Shown here: piece by piece, positions 34,153 through 42,410 of the stretch
Layout of the letters: the number at the start of each line of letters is the position of its first letter
Numbering within the stretch: the stretch's first letter is position 1
NCBI RefSeq assembly: GCF_003259895.1
Contig: NZ_QLME01000024.1
Span: forward strand, 1 to 50,017
Source of the DNA: Halanaerobium saccharolyticum
GTDB lineage: Bacteria; Bacillota; Halanaerobiia; Halanaerobiales; Halanaerobiaceae
Length of the DNA: 50,017 nucleotides
Reading direction: 5' to 3'
Program-made: the position numbers and the translations under genes
The notes under the pieces: model-generated
Told to the model about the DNA's origin: nothing
Database searches by the model: none
The model's input: only the letters and a program-made list of their open reading frames with translations

Positions 34153-35091
34153 ATGATTATTAGTGCCAGCCGCCGGACTGATATTCCGGCTTTTTACAGC
34201 AAATGGTTTATCAACCGCATCAGGGAAGGATTTTTCTTTCAGGTTAACCCCTATAACCAGCAGCAAAAGGGGATCAGTCTGGCTCCAGAAGCAGTAGAGG
34301 CCTTTGTTTTCTGGAGCAAATATCCCCGACCCCTGCTGAAATATCTACCTGAACTTGACCACAGGGGTTATAACTACTATTTTCAATTTACTCTCAATAA
34401 TTATCCTGAGCTTCTGGAAAGCAGACTGCCATCTCTGGAAGCGAGAATTTCAGCTTTTAAAGAGCTGAGCCAGTCTCTGGGCAAAGAGAGAGTTATCTGG
34501 CGCTATGATCCGATAATCATCAGCAGTTTGACACCTCCGGCCTATCATCTGCAGCAGTTCAGCCAGCTTGCTGCAGAACTTAAGGACAGCAGCAGTCGGG
34601 TGGTAATCAGCTTTCTCGATTTTTACGGTAAAACTAAGTCGAGGCTCAAAAAATTGGAGCAGGAAAATGGAATCAGCTTCCGGGATCTGGTCAAAGCGGA
34701 AGCAGAGCTGCTTTCCTTCTGCCGCAGCTTAAAAGAAATAGCAGAGGCTAACGATTTTGAGATCCAGAGCTGTGGAGAAATGAATAATGACTCTGCCCGG
34801 ATTATCCCGCCTGGAAAGTGTATCGATGATCAGCTGCTTAATCAGCTCTTTGATCTAAAGCTGCCTTCACTTAAAGATCCGGGCCAGCGGCAGAGCTGTC
34901 TCTGTATCAAAGCGGCCGAAATGGGAGTCTATAACAGCTGTCAATTTGACTGTGTTTACTGTTATGCCAGCCGGGGTCCGGATAAAATTAGAGAAAGAAT
35001 AGATCAGCACAATCCTGAGAGCCCGGTCTTAATCGGAGAAGCTCAGCAGGAATTTAAACAGCAGCTTTCGCTTTTTAATAAAAAGTTTTAA
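34153..35091 (+). CDS. DUF1848 family protein with C-terminal cysteine cluster
   Basis: This 312-residue protein starts at ATG 34153 behind GAGGTGA. It matches DUF1848: the N-terminus ISASRRTDIPAFYSKWFINR, the EAFVFWSKYPRPLL segment, WRYDPI, and a C-terminal cluster CLCIKAAEMGVYNSCQFDC followed by VYCYA. The cysteines suggest an iron-sulfur or other metal site, and the family is distantly related to TIM-barrel radical-SAM-type proteins; its reaction is unknown. It is clearly more GC-rich than the defence genes to its left, so it probably marks the return to host-like sequence. An upstream ATG-less extension to 34093 is in frame but has no ribosome-binding site. Confidence 0.82.
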   Translation: MIISASRRTDIPAFYSKWFINRIREGFFFQVNPYNQQQKGISLAPEAVEAFVFWSKYPRPLLKYLPELDHRGYNYYFQFTLNNYPELLESRLPSLEARISAFKELSQSLGKERVIWRYDPIIISSLTPPAYHLQQFSQLAAELKDSSSRVVISFLDFYGKTKSRLKKLEQENGISFRDLVKAEAELLSFCRSLKEIAEANDFEIQSCGEMNNDSARIIPPGKCIDDQLLNQLFDLKLPSLKDPGQRQSCLCIKAAEMGVYNSCQFDCVYCYASRGPDKIRERIDQHNPESPVLIGEAQQEFKQQLSLFNKKF

Positions 35092-35217
35092 GAGTAGGAG
35101 AGGAGCATTTGATTCTGGACAATCATTTTACTGATAATATTTTTAAAAGATTACTGATATAAATTCTTGATTCTGGTGCTGGTCAGTTATTTATAAATTT
35201 ATAATAAAAAAAATTAT

Positions 35218-35327
35218 TTGACAATTAAAAATTATTTCTGTATAATATCTCTATAGTAAACGTTTAGATTGATATAACAATAGTAAACGTTTAGATTACT
35301 TATATTATAGTAGTAAACGTTTAGATT
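35218..35327 (+). promoter_or_regulatory. Consensus promoter with three identical LacI-type operators
   Basis: TTGACA (35218-35223) and TATAAT (35241-35246) are separated by exactly 17 bp. TAGTAAACGTTTAGATT occurs three times, at 35254-35270, 35281-35297 and 35311-35327. Each copy contains the palindrome TAAACGTTTA with the central CG typical of LacI-family operators. The first copy covers the transcription start region. Spacings are 27 and 30 bp, near whole helical turns. Strong autorepression by the LacI protein encoded at 35345 is expected. Confidence 0.88.
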
Positions 35328-35344
35328 AATGAGGGGTTATAAAG

Positions 35345-36349
35345 ATGGTTACGATAAAAGACGTTGCAAATGAAGCGGGAGTTTCCATTGCCACCGTCTC
35401 AGCTGTTGTTAATGACAGCCGACCGGTAGCAAAGAGCACGAGAAAAAAAGTTATGAAAATTATTGAGGAAATGGGCTATAATCCAAATCCTGTTGCCAGA
35501 GCCTTAAAAAAAGGTAAAACAAAGAGAATTTTATATATGGTTCCTTCAATTAAGAATCTGGTTTTCGCACAGTTTATTGATAAGGTGCAGCAGGCTCTGA
35601 TTGAAAAAGGTTATGATCTAATTTTGCTTAATAATGAAGCCAGATCTGATTTAACAAAATCTTATTTAAGCATTATTCATCCTTCCAATATAGATGGAGT
35701 AATTATGACCCAGACCAGAACCTGTGGTGAGATCATTAAAAAAACCTGTAAAAATAAATCAATTCCTTTAGTTGTTCTCTTTGAACCAGATATTTTTAAT
35801 GATGTAAGTATGGTAACCAGTGAAGAACAGACTGGTATCGAAAAGGCCGTTGATCATTTATTAGCTAAAAAACATAAAAAGATAGGATTTTTAAAAGTTG
35901 AAGACAGCAGAAATCAGATGAAAAGATACCAATCTTTTATTAATAAGTTAGAGAAAGAAAAAGTTGATTTTGATGATAAATGGTTAATTGAATGTGATGA
36001 CCATGATGAACAGGCCTCATATAAGGCTGTCCACAGTTATCTGGAAACAGAAGAGCTAGAATTTACAGCTTTACTGGCCTGTAATGACTTTTTGAGTCTG
36101 GGTGCTATCAGGGCCCTTAGAGATTCCGGATTCAGGGTCCCGGAAGACATTTCGATCATTGGCTATGATGATTCAATTGCAGAATACCTTCATCCAACTT
36201 TAACATCTATCAAACTGCCCAAAGAAAATCTGGCAAATAAAGCGGTGGAATTATTATTAAACCAGATTGAACAGGAAGACTCTGCTGTGCAGACTGCAAA
36301 ATATGAGCAGGATTTAGTGGTCAGGGAAAGTGTAATTAGCAATGATTAA
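35345..36349 (+). CDS. LacI-family transcriptional regulator (GH172 locus)
   Basis: This 334-residue regulator has an N-terminal helix-turn-helix (TIKDVANEAGVSIATVSAVV, residues 3-22), a hinge helix and a sugar-binding-protein-like domain that includes ISIIGYDDSIAEYLHP. It should repress its own gene through the three upstream operators. It should also control the ABC importer and GH172 operon downstream through the palindrome at 36398-36419, which has the same TAAACGTTTA core. The inducer is unknown but is likely the sugar taken up by that importer. Start: ATG behind GAGGGG. Confidence 0.93.
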   Translation: MVTIKDVANEAGVSIATVSAVVNDSRPVAKSTRKKVMKIIEEMGYNPNPVARALKKGKTKRILYMVPSIKNLVFAQFIDKVQQALIEKGYDLILLNNEARSDLTKSYLSIIHPSNIDGVIMTQTRTCGEIIKKTCKNKSIPLVVLFEPDIFNDVSMVTSEEQTGIEKAVDHLLAKKHKKIGFLKVEDSRNQMKRYQSFINKLEKEKVDFDDKWLIECDDHDEQASYKAVHSYLETEELEFTALLACNDFLSLGAIRALRDSGFRVPEDISIIGYDDSIAEYLHPTLTSIKLPKENLANKAVELLLNQIEQEDSAVQTAKYEQDLVVRESVISND

Positions 36350-36377
36350 TTAAATGATTAATTAAGTGAAAATTAAA

Positions 36378-36419
36378 GTAAATGTTTATAATTATTTTTA
36401 TAGTAAACGTTTACTATAA
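36378..36419 (+). promoter_or_regulatory. Operator palindrome before importer 2
   Basis: A perfect 22-bp palindrome lies at 36398-36419, with the core AGTAAACGTTTACT. It shares TAAACGTTTA with the three operators before the LacI gene. A weaker site, GTAAATGTTTAT, is centred 25 bp upstream (36378-36389). Together they are likely operator sites through which the LacI protein controls the importer operon. Confidence 0.82.
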
Positions 36420-36492
36420 TTTATTTTAGAGCAGGAGGTGAGATTTTAAACTTTATTTTAAGCGGAGTAAAATTATAGAGGAGGAAAAAAAT

Positions 36493-37707
36493 ATGAGGAG
36501 CAATTTATTTTTAGTTATTTTACTGGCCGGACTGATTTTAGCTTTAGTAAATCCAGGGGTTATGGCACAGGAATATGATTTAACTCTGTACAGCATAATG
36601 ACCACTGATCAGGATTTTGATGACTGGCTGGCTGATTTAGAAAAAGAAACGGGTCTCAAAGTCAATGTAATTGCAGCCCCGACTAATTCTGATACCCGTC
36701 AGCAGAAGGTAACTACTGTTTTGTCATCAGGTGACAGCAGTATAGATATTTTAGAAATTAATGATGAAATGTCTTCATCGTTTAAAAATACCGGCTGGTT
36801 AGAACCACTTCAGGCTAAAGTACTAACAGATGAAATTATTGACTATTTTCCGGAAGGGTATATGGAAGATATGATTACATCTAGAAGTGGAGATATTGTT
36901 GGAGTTCCGGGTTATAGTGGATATCTTGCTTTCTGGGTTGATCAGGAGAAGCTGGATAAGTACGGTTTTGAGACAATAGATACTAAAGAAGATTTTATTG
37001 CTTTTGCTAAAGCAGCAAGTGAGGATGGTAATTTTGGCTATGGTGGTTCCTGGGAAAGAACATATGTCTTTAATGAAATAGCCACTTTTGTTAATTTGTT
37101 TGGTGGAGATTATTTTGACTGGACTAACTCTGCTAACAGAGAAGCTATTCAGTTTATGTATGATATGGTTCACAAGTGGGAAGTGACTCCGATTGAACAA
37201 ATAGGAGATAAATATGAACAGATGAATCAAAAGTTTATTGATGGTAAATATGCAATGATATTTATGTGGGGTACAGGAACTGAATATCGAAATGCCGGGC
37301 GATATGGGGAAGATCAGATTCACATAGCTATGGTACCGGAGTTTGAAACCAGAAGTATCTTTACAGATTCCTGGAGCTATGTTTTAAACTCAGCCTCTGA
37401 AAATAAAGAAGCTGCTTATAAATTTCTTCAATATGTCGCCAGTGAACAGGGGATGCTGAGTGCCTGGGAAAACTTTGATAGATATCCAGCCCGTTCAGAT
37501 GTGGCAAAAAAACTCCCCGATAATGAAATAACAGAAATGTATAATAGATATAGTGAGGAAGCTGTTGTCCGGGGCAGACCTATGGTACCCCAGACAATGG
37601 AATTTATAACTCAAATGGGAACAATTTTTCAGCAGGTAATGCAGAATCAGATTACAATTGATGAGTTTTTAGTTAAAGCTCAGGGCTTTGTTGAAGAATA
37701 CAAGTAG
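36493..37707 (+). CDS. Periplasmic sugar-binding protein of ABC importer 2
   Basis: This 404-residue CUT1-class solute-binding protein has a signal peptide (residues 1-25, hydrophobic core LFLVILLAGLILALV, cleavage probably after VMA). It has no lipobox cysteine. The mature protein starts QEYDLTLYSIM and includes the usual GVPGYSGYLAFWVDQEKL region. The start is ATG behind GAGGAGG. It is the first gene of an operon with two permeases and a GH172 enzyme. The ligand may therefore be a furanoside oligosaccharide containing D-fructofuranose or arabinofuranose; this is inference from the GH172 partner. Confidence 0.92.
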   Translation: MRSNLFLVILLAGLILALVNPGVMAQEYDLTLYSIMTTDQDFDDWLADLEKETGLKVNVIAAPTNSDTRQQKVTTVLSSGDSSIDILEINDEMSSSFKNTGWLEPLQAKVLTDEIIDYFPEGYMEDMITSRSGDIVGVPGYSGYLAFWVDQEKLDKYGFETIDTKEDFIAFAKAASEDGNFGYGGSWERTYVFNEIATFVNLFGGDYFDWTNSANREAIQFMYDMVHKWEVTPIEQIGDKYEQMNQKFIDGKYAMIFMWGTGTEYRNAGRYGEDQIHIAMVPEFETRSIFTDSWSYVLNSASENKEAAYKFLQYVASEQGMLSAWENFDRYPARSDVAKKLPDNEITEMYNRYSEEAVVRGRPMVPQTMEFITQMGTIFQQVMQNQITIDEFLVKAQGFVEEYK

Positions 37708-37717
37708 GAAACTAAAA

Positions 37718-37747
37718 ATAAAGGCAGGATCCAGCTCCTGCCTTTAT
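37718..37747 (+). terminator. Stem-loop between binding-protein and permease genes
   Basis: A perfect 12-bp stem (ATAAAGGCAGGA with its complement at 37736-37747) closes a 6-nt loop, 11 bp after the binding-protein stop. The downstream tail is AT-rich but not a clean T run. It is the counterpart of the hairpins at 1486 and 45678, and likely stabilises the binding-protein mRNA or terminates part of the transcription. Confidence 0.8.
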
Positions 37748-37775
37748 AAAATTTATTATTTTAAGAGGGGATTTT

Positions 37776-38651
37776 ATGTTTGTACAAAAAGCTAAAAGTA
37801 AATTATGGATTGCCTGGATTTTAGTTTTGCCTGTATTAATTATTAGAGGTTTTACTGTTATTTATCCTATTTTTGAAACTATTAGAATAAGTTTTTATGA
37901 TGTCAGATTATTAAGAGGACTGAATCAATTTGTTGGACTGCAGAACTATTTTAAAGTTTTTACTGATCCCAAAGTATTAGAAACAATTGAGTTTACACTG
38001 ATTTTTGTTATCTCTTCAATGACTTTACATATTCTTCTTGGAGTTCTGCTGGCTCTGATTCTGAATATGAAGTTTAAAGCCAAAAAATTTCTGAGAACTA
38101 TAGTTTTAATTCCCTGGGCAATGCCGATGGTTGTTATCGGAATGGCCGCCAAATGGGGATTTAATAATGAGTATGGGCTGGTTAATGATTTTATCAGAAG
38201 ATTTGTGCCGAATTTTGAATTAAGCTGGCTAATTCATTCTGATACTGCCAGAGCCGCTGTTATAGCAATGGATATCTGGAAAAACCTGCCGTTCTTTGCT
38301 ATTTTAATATTAGCTGGTTTGCAGTTTATTCCAACCGAACTTTATGAAGCAGCTATGGTAGATGGAGCAACAAAAGTTCAGGCTTTTTTTAAGATTACTC
38401 TGCCCTTAATTGTTAAAAATATAATGGTTCTATCTATTCCTTTTACAATGTGGCGTCTGGCATCTTTTGATATTGTTTATTCAATGACCTCTGGCGGTCC
38501 TGGTTCTTCGACAGAATTAATTGCCTATCGAATCACAACCGAGGTTTTTACAAATCTCAATTTAGGCTATGGTGCTACCCTGGCAGTTTTATTATTTATA
38601 GTAATGGTAGTTTTTAGTACTACCAACTTATATTTCATTAATAAAAAATAG
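37776..38651 (+). CDS. ABC sugar importer 2 permease, MalF-like
   Basis: This 291-residue membrane protein has about six hydrophobic helices and the EAA loop EAAMVDGATKVQAFFKITLP. It also has the family signatures FVGLQNYFKVF near the N-terminus and TSGGPGSSTELIAY near the C-terminus. It forms the channel with the next gene product. The start is ATG behind AGAGGGG. No ATPase gene accompanies it. Confidence 0.93.
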   Translation: MFVQKAKSKLWIAWILVLPVLIIRGFTVIYPIFETIRISFYDVRLLRGLNQFVGLQNYFKVFTDPKVLETIEFTLIFVISSMTLHILLGVLLALILNMKFKAKKFLRTIVLIPWAMPMVVIGMAAKWGFNNEYGLVNDFIRRFVPNFELSWLIHSDTARAAVIAMDIWKNLPFFAILILAGLQFIPTELYEAAMVDGATKVQAFFKITLPLIVKNIMVLSIPFTMWRLASFDIVYSMTSGGPGSSTELIAYRITTEVFTNLNLGYGATLAVLLFIVMVVFSTTNLYFINKK

Positions 38652-38670
38652 GAGAAGAGAGGTGAGAAAA

Positions 38671-39507
38671 ATGATTACTAGATTTAAGTTAGAAAATATA
38701 TTTAAATGGATAATTGCCTTAACCGTTTCATTTATAATTTTATTTCCGCTGTACTGGATATTTATCTCTTCAATTACTCCTGCGGGAGAATTATTTCAGA
38801 GACCGATAAAATATATTCCGGAGAACCCAACTCTATCTAATTATATTTACTTAATCAAGAATACAGGTCTTTATGATAAAATTATCAGTACCTTTATAAT
38901 TATTACCACTACCCTATTAATAAGCACCATAATCTGTGTTATGGCAGCCTATAGTTTTGCCAGATATGACAGTATTGGCTTAAAGATTGCATTTTTATTT
39001 ATTTTATTTTCAATGTTAATCCCGAATGTGGTTACAGCAAGGCCGTTATATGATTTTATGAGAAAGGTAGGCTTATATGATACTTACACCGGTCTAATCA
39101 TCCTGTATATCAGCAGAGTAATTCCTTTTACAGTCTTAATTCTCAGAAATTTTGTGAGCAATATACCAATTACCATCGAGGAAGCAGCTGCAATCGATGG
39201 AGCTGATTTTTCCCAGACGATTTTTCATATTATCTTACCGCTGATGAAACCCGCAATTGCAACAGTTTCAATTACCAATTTTATTATGTGTTTAAATGAG
39301 TTTTTTATTCCTTTATTTTATGCCAACAATATTCAGGTATTATCGACGGCAATCACACAGCTGCCCCTGCAGGATAATATGTACTCAGTGCCCTGGGATT
39401 TAGTCAGCTCCATGGGCTGGATAATAATTTTACCAATAATAATCTTTGTTTCTGTATTCGAAAAACAGATAATGGAAGGAATCATGGCCGGAGGAGTTAA
39501 GGCCTAG
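38671..39507 (+). CDS. ABC sugar importer 2 permease, MalG-like
   Basis: This 278-residue permease starts at ATG 38671, 6 bp after AGAGAGGTGA. The in-frame GTG at 38662 is part of that ribosome-binding site, so a GTG start there is unlikely. Features are an N-terminal membrane helix (FKWIIALTVSFIILFPLYWI), the EAA loop EAAAIDGADFSQTIFHIILP, an N-E-F motif (CLNEFFIPLFY) and the C-terminus MEGIMAGGVKA. It pairs with the preceding permease and is followed within 24 bp by the GH172 gene. Confidence 0.92.
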   Translation: MITRFKLENIFKWIIALTVSFIILFPLYWIFISSITPAGELFQRPIKYIPENPTLSNYIYLIKNTGLYDKIISTFIIITTTLLISTIICVMAAYSFARYDSIGLKIAFLFILFSMLIPNVVTARPLYDFMRKVGLYDTYTGLIILYISRVIPFTVLILRNFVSNIPITIEEAAAIDGADFSQTIFHIILPLMKPAIATVSITNFIMCLNEFFIPLFYANNIQVLSTAITQLPLQDNMYSVPWDLVSSMGWIIILPIIIFVSVFEKQIMEGIMAGGVKA

Positions 39508-39530
39508 AATTTGAGAGGAGATATAGATAA

Positions 39531-40640
39531 ATGATTAATAGTTCATTATTTAATAACCTGGGAACATTACCCCTGGTTAACAATTCAAAAACCAGATCAA
39601 TTACCGCAGAAAATCCGGAAGGAAAAAAGGGAAGTGGGGGAACTGCTGTCGGCAAACTGGGCAGGTCAAGAAAGGGTTCTCCCTGTATTAAAGGCTTAAA
39701 ATCAGGTGCCGAAAAAACATTGGCAGAAATAGAGGGTCCGGGAATTATTCAGCATATCTGGATCACAGTTACTAATCAGACTGAAGCGGGCGAATTTGTC
39801 CTCAGAGATCTGGTTCTGAAGATGTTCTGGGATGAAGAAGAATTCCCCTCAGTTGAGGTTCCTTTAGGTGATTTTTTCTGCAATGGATTTGCCAGAGGCT
39901 GTCTGGTAAATTCTGTCCCCATAGTGGTTAATCCTAAACGGGGAATGAATTCTTTTTTCCCCATGCCGTTTCAGAAAAAAGCTAAAATAGTAATTGAAAA
40001 TCAGCACCAGGCTGAAATTCCAGCATTTTTTTATCAGATTGACTATTCTCTAGAAGAAAGTTTACCAGAACAGACTGCCTATTTCCATGCCCAGTGGAGA
40101 AGAGAAAAAATTACTACTATCAAAGAAGATTATGTTGTTCTGGACAATGTAGAAGGCAAAGGCCATTATGTTGGTACCTATCTTGCGTTATCAGCTCTGG
40201 AAAGATACTGGTGGGGAGAAGGTGAACTGAAGATATTTCTAGATGGAGATCAGGAATATCCTACTATCTGCGGTACGGGTACTGAAGATTATTTTGGTGG
40301 TGCCTGGAGTTTTGCCAGAAGAGAAGCTGGGAGAACAGTAGAGCAGACTTACAACACCCCATTTATGGGCTATCCCTATTACTCCAGACACGACAGTGTA
40401 ATAGATAGCGATTATTTTAATGATGACTGTCCCCCGATGCGGGGTTTTTATAGATGGCATATTATGGATCCGATAAGATTCGAAAAAAATATCAAGGTTA
40501 CCCTCCAGCAGATTGGAGTCTGTGAAAGAGGTCTTTTTGAAAGAAGTGATGATGTCAGCACAGTTGCCTACTGGTATCAGAAAGAACCTCATAACAAATT
40601 TGACGAGTTAAAGGGCAGAGAAGATAGATGGCCCAGATAA
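39531..40640 (+). CDS. GH172 (DUF2961) glycoside hydrolase
   Basis: This 369-residue protein is of the DUF2961/GH172 family, which acts on alpha-D-fructofuranosides, D-arabinofuranosides or related furanosides. Visible family motifs are IEGPGIIQHIWIT, the VPLGDFFCNGF segment, YWWGEGELKIFLDGD (candidate acid Glu230 or Glu232) and CGTGTEDYFGGAW (candidate acid Glu252). The length equals one catalytic unit. There is no signal peptide, so it works in the cytosol on sugars delivered by the importer encoded just upstream. Regulation by the LacI protein at 35345 is likely. The start is ATG behind GAGAGGAG. Exact linkage and sugar are unknown. Confidence 0.88.
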   Translation: MINSSLFNNLGTLPLVNNSKTRSITAENPEGKKGSGGTAVGKLGRSRKGSPCIKGLKSGAEKTLAEIEGPGIIQHIWITVTNQTEAGEFVLRDLVLKMFWDEEEFPSVEVPLGDFFCNGFARGCLVNSVPIVVNPKRGMNSFFPMPFQKKAKIVIENQHQAEIPAFFYQIDYSLEESLPEQTAYFHAQWRREKITTIKEDYVVLDNVEGKGHYVGTYLALSALERYWWGEGELKIFLDGDQEYPTICGTGTEDYFGGAWSFARREAGRTVEQTYNTPFMGYPYYSRHDSVIDSDYFNDDCPPMRGFYRWHIMDPIRFEKNIKVTLQQIGVCERGLFERSDDVSTVAYWYQKEPHNKFDELKGREDRWPR

Positions 40641-40781
40641 ATGGTCCAGATAGATAAACTGGCTGCTTTAATTTCGGCAGCTTCTGAATCCCGGATTAAT
40701 TTGATAGATAACAATTTGGCTTCAGAAATATTTAGCAGCAGCAATGTTTTCTGGAGCTCTAAAAAGTTGATTATAGTTTAA
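40641..40781 (+). CDS. Possible 46-residue ORF after GH172
   Basis: An ATG directly follows the GH172 stop codon and opens a 46-codon frame (MVQIDKLAALISAASESRIN, then LIDNNLASEIFSS). No separate ribosome-binding site is visible, but termination-reinitiation could allow translation. Its composition resembles host coding DNA, so it may be the start of a truncated gene. No family recognised. Confidence 0.25.
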   Translation: MVQIDKLAALISAASESRINLIDNNLASEIFSSSNVFWSSKKLIIV

Positions 40782-40807
40782 ATGATGTTTTGTAAAAATA
40801 TTAATAT

Positions 40808-40869
40808 AATCCCCTTATGATAGAAAGATTAGATAATCAAAATCTGCTCTATCAAAAAGGGGATTTTTT
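40808..40869 (+). terminator. Long nested hairpin with T run (terminator or small RNA)
   Basis: AATCCCCTT (40808-40816) pairs with AAGGGGATT (40857-40865). Inside it, TGATAGA (40818-40824) pairs with TCTATCA (40848-40854), and AGATT (40826-40830) pairs with AATCT (40841-40845). Six T residues end the structure. It could simply terminate the GH172 operon. The three-tier stem is longer than needed and could be a small RNA or a leader. The remaining bases from 40870 to 41104 hold only a 28-bp palindrome. Confidence 0.65.
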
Positions 40870-41005
40870 ATGTTTAGAAAAAGCAAATATCCAGCTGAAA
40901 AAACTTAAAATATTAAGATAATATAAAATAACAGCGATTATGCTAAAACAGCTGTCAAACATGAAGTTTCAGCTTAAGTCCTTTAGAGTTTAGAGGCTTA
41001 GCCGC

Positions 41006-41033
41006 CTTAATAATTTTATATAAAATTATTAAG
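41006..41033. repeat. Perfect 28-bp AT-rich palindrome between convergent genes
   Basis: CTTAATAATTTTAT at 41006-41019 is followed directly by its reverse complement at 41020-41033. It lies between the GH172 operon and the convergent LacI gene and may act as an extruding hairpin or a bidirectional end structure. Confidence 0.6.
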
Positions 41034-41104
41034 CTAATAGATATAAAAAAATAATAAAGTAAAAATCAGGAAATGTTATCTTAATTTAATAAATTCATAA
41101 ATAA

Positions 41105-42127
41105 TTAAGTGCTTTTTCTAATTGTAGTCTCAACAGAAACAACTAGCTTAATAGCTTTTTCATTTCTCCCCTTTATTAGTTCATGTAATCTTTTGCCAGC
41201 AAGTGCTCCCATTTCTTTCTTAAAAATAGTTACTGTAGATAAAGGCGGGAGAGTATGCTGGCTCATTTCAATATCATCAAATCCTGCTACTGCAGCATCG
41301 TCAGGTATTTTTAAATTTAATTTTCTTAAAGCTCTCAAAGCTCCAATAGCAAGCATATCATTGGCAGCAAAAATTGCTGTTGGTTTTTTAATATTATTAT
41401 TAAACAGTTTAATTATTTCATTATATCCATCCTGAATATCAAAAGAAGGATGACAGATAGTAATTAATTTGTTATTTATATTTATATTATTTTCTGTTAG
41501 CGCTCTTTTGTATCCTTCAAAACGATTATTTAAAGAAGTATGGCTCAAAGGACCACCTAAAAAAGCAATTTTCCTATGACCTTTATCAATTAAATGGTTT
41601 ACAATTTTTCTTGCTCCTGATAAGTTATCATTTATTACACAATCAACATTTTCATCCCATAAATCATTATCCACTAAAATAACTGGAATTCCGGTGTTTT
41701 TTAAATTTAAAATTATTTTTTTATCAATATTATAGCCCACAAACATTAAACCAGCTAGATTATTATCTTTAATTAGTTCATCAATAATTTCTTTATCATT
41801 TGAGTATTCTCCAGAAATTGTTTTAAAAAAAAGCTGATAATTATAATCTCTAAAACTTTCTTCAATTCCTTTAATAACCTGCCCATAAAATGGATCAATT
41901 ATTAAACTGCTTAAAAGTTTATTACTAAAAATGATTCCAATATTACCTTTAACGGTTTTGTCATTTTTTTTATTATATTTTCTGGGAGTATAATTTAGTT
42001 CTTCAGCAGCTTTTAATACTTTTTTTCTCGTTTGTTCAGTAATATTTCTTTTATTATTAAATACTCTTGATACAGTTGAAGTGGAAACTTCAGCTTTATC
42101 TGCGACATCCTGTATTGTTGTTTTCAT
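41105..42127 (-). CDS. LacI-family transcriptional regulator (GH130 locus, divergent)
   Basis: This 340-residue regulator has the N-terminal helix-turn-helix TTIQDVADKAEVSTSTVSRV, with the classical minor-groove hinge residues following, and an effector domain ending with AAVAGFDDIEMSQHTLPPLS. It is transcribed away from the GH130/DUF1861/ABC operon across a 283-bp shared control region that contains repeated TTTCANAAA motifs. The standard interpretation is a local repressor of that operon. The ribosome-binding site on the minus strand is AAAGGCAGG. Confidence 0.92.
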   Translation of the reverse strand: MKTTIQDVADKAEVSTSTVSRVFNNKRNITEQTRKKVLKAAEELNYTPRKYNKKNDKTVKGNIGIIFSNKLLSSLIIDPFYGQVIKGIEESFRDYNYQLFFKTISGEYSNDKEIIDELIKDNNLAGLMFVGYNIDKKIILNLKNTGIPVILVDNDLWDENVDCVINDNLSGARKIVNHLIDKGHRKIAFLGGPLSHTSLNNRFEGYKRALTENNININNKLITICHPSFDIQDGYNEIIKLFNNNIKKPTAIFAANDMLAIGALRALRKLNLKIPDDAAVAGFDDIEMSQHTLPPLSTVTIFKKEMGALAGKRLHELIKGRNEKAIKLVVSVETTIRKST

Positions 42128-42186
42128 ATAAATTGACCTGCCTTTCGTTTTTAAGTACTATTAATATTATTCTTGGTTAAATAAAA

Positions 42187-42367
42187 AATCCCTTTTTTTC
42201 AGAAACAATTAGAGATTTTTTTCGTGATAAATTACTTTATTTTAAATAATAATCCTGATTTGGGGGAGTTTGTATCGGTTTTTAGTTAAATTTATAAAGT
42301 GCAAAGCAAAAGTTTCATAAATAAATTTCATAAAAATATAAAAAAGTTTCAGAAAAAAGAAGGGATT
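42187..42367. promoter_or_regulatory. Divergent control region with inverted repeat ends and TTTCANAAA motifs
   Basis: AATCCCTTTTTTTCAGAAAC at 42187-42206 is nearly complementary to 42346-42367 (a 2-base indel and one mismatch). The motif A(G/A)TTTCA(T/G)AAA recurs at 42311-42321, 42324-42334 and 42345-42355, and TTTCAGAAAC at 42197-42206. These are candidate sites for the divergently encoded LacI-type protein. The outer inverted repeat could allow looping between sites, or could be the ends of a small inserted element. Confidence 0.5.
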
Positions 42368-42410
42368 ATTTAAAATGTATTGAATATATAAAATAGACTA
42401 AAATTAAGAG

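Noticed and set aside
36823-37323. 166-codon minus-strand ORF inside the importer 2 binding-protein gene
   Set aside because: The plus-strand frame encodes a clear solute-binding protein. The opposite frame has no ribosome-binding site or domain signal.
38662-38670. GTG start for the importer 2 MalG-like permease
   Set aside because: This GTG is part of the Shine-Dalgarno sequence; ATG 38671 is correctly spaced.
41109-41435. Plus-strand ORF opposite the LacI gene
   Set aside because: It is a shadow of the minus-strand LacI gene, without ribosome-binding site or recognisable content.
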